NCBI GenBank assembly: GCA_038146925.1
Contig: JAYQSP010000010.1
Span: forward strand, 101,895 to 165,894
Source: UBA830 sp038146925
GTDB lineage: Bacteria; Pseudomonadota; Alphaproteobacteria; MPNO01; UBA830
Length of the DNA: 64,000 nt
Direction of reading: 5' to 3'
The position numbers and the translations under genes are program-made. Each line of letters starts with the position of its first letter. Position 1 is the first letter of the stretch. Shown here piece by piece: positions 59,575 through 64,000 of the stretch. The notes beneath the pieces are model-generated. The model saw nothing but the letters and a program-made list of their open reading frames with translations. It had not been told where the DNA came from and did not search any database.

Positions 59575-61212
59575 ATGACCGCCGCCACGAAAACCATGAG
59601 CGGCGGCGAGGCCATCGTCGATGCGCTGATCCGCCACGGCGTCGACACCGCGTTCGGCATTCCGGGGGTTCAGCTCGACCCGCTCTTCGCCGCGCTGCAC
59701 GACTGCCAGAACCAGCTCCGCGTCATCCACACCCGCCACGAACAGGGCGCCGGCTACATGGCGCTCGGCTACGCGCAGGCGACGGGCCGCGTCGGCACCG
59801 CCATCGTGGTTCCGGGACCGGGGCTGCTGAATGCGTCGGCCGCGATCTCCACCGGCTATGCCCTCAATTCCAAGATGATGTTCGTGGTCGGCCAGATCCC
59901 TTCGGCGCTGATCGGCAAGGGGACCGGCCAGCTGCACGAACTGCCGGACCAGCTCGCCATCGCCGCTGGGCTGACCAAATACGCCGCGCGCATGGAGACA
60001 GCCGCGGATGCGCCCGCGATCATGGCCGAGGCGTTCCGCCAGCTGCACACCGGCCGCCCGCGCCCGGTCGAGGTCGAAATGGCGCTCGACATCATGAAGG
60101 CGGAGGGCGAGGTGACGCCCGTCGATCCGCCCGGTTACTACGACGTCGCCGCACCGGACCCGGACCGGATCGAAGCCGCGGCGAAGCTGCTGGGCAACTC
60201 GGAAAACCCGCTGATTTTCGCCGGCGGCGGCGCCATCGACGCCGGGCCCGAACTGCTGGCGCTGGCGGAAATGCTGCAGGCGCCGGTGGTGATGTCGCGC
60301 GGCGCGCTGGGCGCCATCGATTCCCGTCATCCGCTGGCGCTGACCCCGCCGCACGGCCACAAGCTGTGGAAGGACGCCGATGTGGTGCTCGGCGTCGGCA
60401 CGCGGCTGGTGCCGATGGTGCCGGGCTGGGGCACGGACGACGGCCTCAAATTCGTGCGCCTCGACATCGATGCCGACGAGATGACCCGCAATCACAGCCC
60501 GGACGTCGCCGTGCAGGCGGACGCGGCGCTGGGCCTGGCCGCGCTGGCCGACGCGGTGCCGGCCCATAACCGCAAACGCGGCGATATTTCAGAAGATATG
60601 GAAACGCTGAAAGCGAAACTGCAGGCGGAGTTCGATAAACTCGATCCGCAGATCCCGATCCTCAACGCTATCCGGACGGTCCTGCCGGAAGACGGTATCT
60701 TCGTTGAGGAACTGACCCAGCCCGGTTACGTCGCGCGGCTCGCGTTCCCCGTTTATCAGCCGCGCACCTACATCAATCCCGGCTATCAGGGTACGCTGGG
60801 CTACGCGTCGCCGACTGCGATGGGTGCCAAGGTAGGCATGCCCGACCGGAAGGTGCTAGCGATCTCCGGCGACGGCGGGTTTATGTTCAATGTGCAGGAA
60901 CTGGCGACGGCGGCGCAGCACGGCATCGAGATCGTCCTGGTTGTGTTCAACGACGGCGCGTTCGGCAACGTCAAACGCTTCCAGCAGCAGCTGTTCGACG
61001 GCAAAGAAATCGCCGTTGAGCTGAAAAACCCGGATTTCATGAAACTAGCCGACGCGTTCGGCGTGCAGGGCTTCCGCGTGAATTCGCCAGCCGAGCTGGA
61101 ACGCGCCATCGGCGAAGGCTTCTCCACCCCCGGCCCCACCCTGATCGAATACCCCCTCGGCGAAGTGCCCGACCCGTGGCATCTGATCTTTCAGGGGAAG
61201 GTAAGGGGCTGA
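59575..61212 (+). CDS. ThDP-dependent enzyme (acetolactate synthase-like)
   Basis: A 545-residue three-domain thiamine diphosphate enzyme. The catalytic Glu is in HTRHEQGAGYMALGYAQATG; the ThDP/Mg site is GDGGFMFNVQELATAAQHGIEIVLVVFND. The FAD-type middle domain is GLLNASAAISTGYAL-adjacent and less conserved. In catabolic clusters such proteins act as carboligases or decarboxylases of 2-oxo acids rather than in branched-chain synthesis; no small regulatory subunit (ilvH) is nearby. GGAAGGAGGGAC precedes the ATG. Confidence 0.88.
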   Translation: MTAATKTMSGGEAIVDALIRHGVDTAFGIPGVQLDPLFAALHDCQNQLRVIHTRHEQGAGYMALGYAQATGRVGTAIVVPGPGLLNASAAISTGYALNSKMMFVVGQIPSALIGKGTGQLHELPDQLAIAAGLTKYAARMETAADAPAIMAEAFRQLHTGRPRPVEVEMALDIMKAEGEVTPVDPPGYYDVAAPDPDRIEAAAKLLGNSENPLIFAGGGAIDAGPELLALAEMLQAPVVMSRGALGAIDSRHPLALTPPHGHKLWKDADVVLGVGTRLVPMVPGWGTDDGLKFVRLDIDADEMTRNHSPDVAVQADAALGLAALADAVPAHNRKRGDISEDMETLKAKLQAEFDKLDPQIPILNAIRTVLPEDGIFVEELTQPGYVARLAFPVYQPRTYINPGYQGTLGYASPTAMGAKVGMPDRKVLAISGDGGFMFNVQELATAAQHGIEIVLVVFNDGAFGNVKRFQQQLFDGKEIAVELKNPDFMKLADAFGVQGFRVNSPAELERAIGEGFSTPGPTLIEYPLGEVPDPWHLIFQGKVRG

Positions 61213-61239
61213 CGGATTCGCAGAGACGGGATGTCAACC

Positions 61240-61345
61240 GTCCCCTCTCCCTAGCTCCTCCCCCCTCAAAGGGGTAGGGGATTAGACTATTCAGAGATCT
61301 CGTCCATTCGTTCCGAGGCTGAAGCTGCGAAGCAGGTGAAGCACA
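61240..61345. repeat. Degenerate copy of the dispersed intergenic repeat
   Basis: TCCCCTCTCCCTAGCTCCTCCCCCCTC, a spacer, then GAGGCTGAAGCTGCGAAGCAGGTGAAG. The blocks and order match 14848-14959/42920-43018 with many changes. It fills most of the gap between the ThDP enzyme and the cupin gene. Confidence 0.55.
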
Positions 61346-61395
61346 GCGGTGTCTCGAGGGATGCGCCGCCGCTCCACCCGTGGCATAACCACGAC

Positions 61396-62562
61396 ATGTC
61401 TGACACTCTCGCCGTTCTCGATGCGCTGCCGGCCGCAGACGACTTCTATACCCGCTACTGGAATGCGCACCCGTTCCTTGTGCGCGGGGCCGTCAATGCG
61501 GCCTTGATTGACCGACTGATCGCGCCGGAAGAGCTGGCGGCGCTGTCGATGGAGGAAACGGCGCGCGCCCGGCTGGTATCTGGCGCCGACTGGTCCTGCC
61601 GGTTCGGCCCCTTCGTGGAGGACGATTTTTCGGCGGACAGGGACGACGCGCCTTGGAGCTTGCTGGTCCAGAACGTCGATCAGTTCCACCCCGATACTGC
61701 TGACCTGCTGCGGGTGTTCGATTTCGCACCGCGCTGGTTGATGGACGACGTCATGGTCTCGTTTTCCACCGCGGGTGGCGGCATCGGCGGCCATGTCGAT
61801 CGCTATCACGTGTTCCTGGTGCAGGGGCATGGCCGTCGCCGCTGGACGATCGGCCGTGCGCCGATTACCGACGAGGTCTATCTCGACGGCCTCGATCTGA
61901 AGATCCTCAAAGACCCGGTCGACGGAGAAACAGTCGAGGTTGGCCCGGGCGACGTTCTCTACGTGCCGCCCCGCTTCGCCCATGAAGGCACGACGCTCGA
62001 AGACGCGCTAACGTTTTCGGTCGGCTTTCTTGGCCCGCAGACGTCGGATCTACTGGAGGATTTCGGTCTGTTCCTTGCGGACAACGACACGCTGGACGAT
62101 CTCTATGTTGGCGCTGGGCTGGGTGTGGATAGCGCCGGATTCGTCCTGTCGCCTGACACCTTAGACGCACTGCGCGAGCGGCTCAGCTCGGCGCTATCCA
62201 CGCCCGCCTTCGAGGTGTGGCTAGCTTCGTTCCTCACCGCATCTACCAGCGTGGATGCGGCCCATACCGCGACCCGCGACGACGCGCTAGACACGTCCGA
62301 ATTTACCGCCGCGCTCCGGGCGGCGGGCGGCGTGGTCAAGCCGGCTTATGTCAAGTTCGCGCTGGTGCCTTCCACCGAATCGTCATCGCGAAGTGCCTAT
62401 ACCCTCGGCGTCAACCGGCGGACGTTTCGTATCGACGACGCCGCCCTCGCGATGGTCCTGAAACTGATGGCCGAGGAACCCGTCCCGTTCGACGTGCCGG
62501 GCGATCACGCCGATCTGCTGTGCGCGCTGTATAACCTCCAGGCCTTGGAATTTGCCGGTTGA
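61396..62562 (+). CDS. JmjC-type cupin oxygenase, uL16-hydroxylase (RoxA/YcfD)-like
   Basis: A 388-residue 2-oxoglutarate/Fe(II) oxygenase. FSTAGGGIGGHVDRYHVFLVQGHGRRRWTIG carries the HxD metal pair and RRW segment characteristic of the bacterial ribosomal protein uL16 arginine hydroxylase, with the distal His in PPRFAHEGTT. The C-terminal winged-helix-like part is also present. It hydroxylates a ribosomal protein in E. coli, so it may be unrelated to the catabolic neighbours. ATG 61396 begins the homology. Confidence 0.9.
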   Translation: MSDTLAVLDALPAADDFYTRYWNAHPFLVRGAVNAALIDRLIAPEELAALSMEETARARLVSGADWSCRFGPFVEDDFSADRDDAPWSLLVQNVDQFHPDTADLLRVFDFAPRWLMDDVMVSFSTAGGGIGGHVDRYHVFLVQGHGRRRWTIGRAPITDEVYLDGLDLKILKDPVDGETVEVGPGDVLYVPPRFAHEGTTLEDALTFSVGFLGPQTSDLLEDFGLFLADNDTLDDLYVGAGLGVDSAGFVLSPDTLDALRERLSSALSTPAFEVWLASFLTASTSVDAAHTATRDDALDTSEFTAALRAAGGVVKPAYVKFALVPSTESSSRSAYTLGVNRRTFRIDDAALAMVLKLMAEEPVPFDVPGDHADLLCALYNLQALEFAG

Positions 62563-62566
62563 AATA

Positions 62567-62576
62567 CCCCCCCCCC
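62567..62576 (+). repeat. C10 homopolymer between cupin and LLM genes
   Basis: A run of ten C five bases after the stop of the uL16-hydroxylase-like gene and about 80 bp before the LLM gene. Such runs slip during replication and are also error-prone in sequencing, so its length is uncertain. Confidence 0.8.
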
Positions 62577-62656
62577 GACCGATTGTCGCATTGCTCTCAT
62601 TCTGCACTCCGGCGTACCGTTGAGGGCTGGACCGTGAAATCGTGGAAGATTCTGTA

Positions 62657-63988
62657 ATGCCTAAAATGAAGCTCGGCTTGTTCATCCGGCCCACCGGTCA
62701 CCATATCGCGTCGTGGCGGCACCCGGATTCGCACGCCGACGCTAATGAGAATTTTGACCGCTTCGTCGAAATGGCGCAGACGGCGGAACGCGGCCTGCTC
62801 GACATGCTGTTCTCCGCCGATACCAACACCGCCTGGACCACCGTCGAATCGGCGCTCAATCGCCAGCATTACTCCGCCTGGCTGGAACCCTATACGTTGC
62901 TCAGCGCGCTTGCCGCCCATACGGAGTATATCGGCCTCGTCTGTACGCGGACCACTAGTTTTGACCAGCCTTACAGCATCGCTCGCGCTTTCGCGACGCT
63001 GGACCTGATAAGCAAGGGCCGCGCCGGCGTCAATATCGTGACCACCGGCAACCCGCGCGCGGCACTGAATTACAACCAGGAAGCCCACCTGCCGAAAACC
63101 GAACGCTACGCCATCGCCGACGAATTCGTCGAAGTGCTGATCGGATTATGGGATAGCTGGGACGCAGACGCCTTCGTGCGCGACCGCGACACCAGCACCT
63201 TCTTCGAGTGGGACGGCATGCACATGCTCAACCACAAGGGAAAGTATTTCCAGGTCGAAGGCCCGCTGAACGTGCCGCGCTCGACGCAGGGCCGGCCCGT
63301 GATCGTGCAGGCGGGCGCGTCCGAGGAAGGGCGCGAACTGGCCGCGAAATCCGCCGACGTCATCTTCGCGGCTCACCAGAACATCGAAATGGCGCGGGCA
63401 TTCTATACCGACGTGAAGGGTCGGCTCGCCAGATACGGCCGCTCGTTGGGAGATCTGAAGATCATGCCCGGCCTGTCGGTGACCGTCGCCGAGACCCGAA
63501 AAGAAGCGCAGGCCAAAGCCGACGAACTGCAAGAACTGATCCACCCCGATCATGGGTTGGCCTATCTGTCGCGCCGTCTCGGCCACGACGTCACGGGCTA
63601 CGATCCCGACAAACCGCTGCCCGATCTCGACGCAGTGGACGAGGTCGGCACCCGCTCAGGCCAGATGCTCGACATGGCCCGGCAGAAAAACTGGACCCTG
63701 CGCCAACTGTATCAGCATTTCGCCGCGACGCGCGGGCACATGGTTTTGGTCGGTACGCCGGCGGACGTCGCCGACGGCATGCAGGCATGGTTCGAAGGCG
63801 GCGCCTGCGATGGCTTCAACCTGATCCCGCCGATGTTCCCCGGCGAATTCGACGCCTTCGTCGATCTGGTCGTGCCCGAACTGCAGCGCCGCGGCATCTA
63901 CCGCACAGCCTATGAAGGCACCACCCTGCGCGACCGGTTGGGACTGTCGGTGCCGGAAAGCCGACATGCGGCCGGTGGTGCGGCGTGA
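62657..63988 (+). CDS. NtaA/SnaA/DszA-type FMN-dependent monooxygenase (LLM class)
   Basis: A 443-residue luciferase-like monooxygenase of the nitrilotriacetate monooxygenase A family, two-component with a separate flavin reductase. Signatures: KLGLFIRPTGHHIASWRHPDS, LLDMLFSADTNTAW, LDLISKGRAGVNIVTTGNPRAALNYN and VIVQAGASEEGRELAAKSAD. ATG 62657 has GGAAG at a suitable distance; GTG 62642 is an in-frame alternative. Substrates in this family range from aminopolycarboxylates to sulfones and pristinamycin. Its TGA overlaps a possible next start (GTGA). Confidence 0.92.
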   Translation: MPKMKLGLFIRPTGHHIASWRHPDSHADANENFDRFVEMAQTAERGLLDMLFSADTNTAWTTVESALNRQHYSAWLEPYTLLSALAAHTEYIGLVCTRTTSFDQPYSIARAFATLDLISKGRAGVNIVTTGNPRAALNYNQEAHLPKTERYAIADEFVEVLIGLWDSWDADAFVRDRDTSTFFEWDGMHMLNHKGKYFQVEGPLNVPRSTQGRPVIVQAGASEEGRELAAKSADVIFAAHQNIEMARAFYTDVKGRLARYGRSLGDLKIMPGLSVTVAETRKEAQAKADELQELIHPDHGLAYLSRRLGHDVTGYDPDKPLPDLDAVDEVGTRSGQMLDMARQKNWTLRQLYQHFAATRGHMVLVGTPADVADGMQAWFEGGACDGFNLIPPMFPGEFDAFVDLVVPELQRRGIYRTAYEGTTLRDRLGLSVPESRHAAGGAA

Positions 63989-64000
63989 TCGCCCAGATGA
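63985..64000 (+). CDS. Possible start of the next gene, cut by the right edge
   Basis: GTG 63985 overlaps the LLM stop as GTGA and would continue in an open frame to the edge. Only five codons are visible (MIAQM), so nothing can be said of its product; the coupling suggests the same operon, for example a flavin reductase or a transporter. Confidence 0.25.

Noticed and set aside
1..64000. tRNA, rRNA, integrase, transposase or phage genes
   Set aside because: None could be recognised on either strand. The low-GC parts near 26-30 kb suggest transfer, but no mobility gene or attachment repeat was found.

Overview
The window reads as a GC-rich chromosome segment from an alphaproteobacterium, probably in or near the Rhodospirillales. 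This is inferred from codon use, the divergent purD/xseA pair, PEP-CTERM surface proteins and the many flavin- and CoA-dependent catabolic genes; no rRNA or tRNA is present to confirm it.

Region 1 (1-11.1 kb) is a cobalamin (B12) corrin-ring locus: cbiB (cut by the left edge), a long cbiX with an Fe-S motif and a His-rich tail, cobH, cobL, cobI, cbiG joined to cobJ, cobM, then cobK and cbiD on the minus strand, and cobA and cobB on the plus strand. CbiX, CbiG and CbiD point to the early cobalt insertion (anaerobic-type) route, although most methyltransferases look like Cob proteins. The cbiG-cobJ joint carries a one-base frameshift, the cbiX tail is scrambled between frames, and a deaminase remnant lies beside cobK.

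Region 2 (11.1-24.7 kb) is mixed: a small conserved protein, a quinone oxidoreductase, a metallo-beta-lactamase fold hydrolase overlapping a gamma-glutamyltransferase-like gene, a sulfatase, a Doc toxin with an AbrB-type antitoxin, an exported group (di-haem cytochrome, YtkA-like protein, frameshifted amidohydrolase), an acyl-CoA dehydrogenase opposite a hydroxycinnamoyl-CoA hydratase-lyase, and an FtsX-type permease without its ATPase.

Region 3 (24.8-34.4 kb) looks like a catabolic island: a salicylate/6-hydroxynicotinate-type FAD monooxygenase, two alpha/beta hydrolases, two tandem paralogous luciferase-like flavin monooxygenases, a maleamate/N-carbamoylsarcosine amidase-like hydrolase, an acyl-CoA ligase and a VOC protein. 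The enzyme mix resembles the Rut (pyrimidine) and Nic (nicotinate) ring-opening pathways but matches neither.

Region 4 (34.4-39.3 kb) has two PEP-CTERM proteins, one with a near-consensus sigma-54 promoter, a dienelactone hydrolase, a radical SAM protein and a 1-Cys peroxiredoxin. Region 5 (39.3-50.3 kb) has a LysR regulator divergent from ligA-ligB-pobA (4-hydroxybenzoate to protocatechuate and 4,5-cleavage; ligB has a 12-bp in-frame duplication), then an ACMSD-like amidohydrolase, a DUF3299 protein, a DapA-like aldolase, an orphan ring-hydroxylating dioxygenase beta subunit, an exported cyclase, a VOC protein, an HpcH aldolase and an EamA transporter.

Region 6 (50.3-54.0 kb) is housekeeping: purD, xseA and an M23 peptidase. 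Region 7 (54.0-64.0 kb) is a second catabolic set: cupin, maleylacetate reductase-like enzyme, a RutB-like amidase with a LigA/LigB-type extradiol dioxygenase, a broken and an intact DUF1989 protein, a ThDP enzyme, a uL16-hydroxylase-like cupin and an NtaA-type flavin monooxygenase. Dispersed palindromic intergenic repeats occur throughout, and several genes have breaks at short homopolymers.
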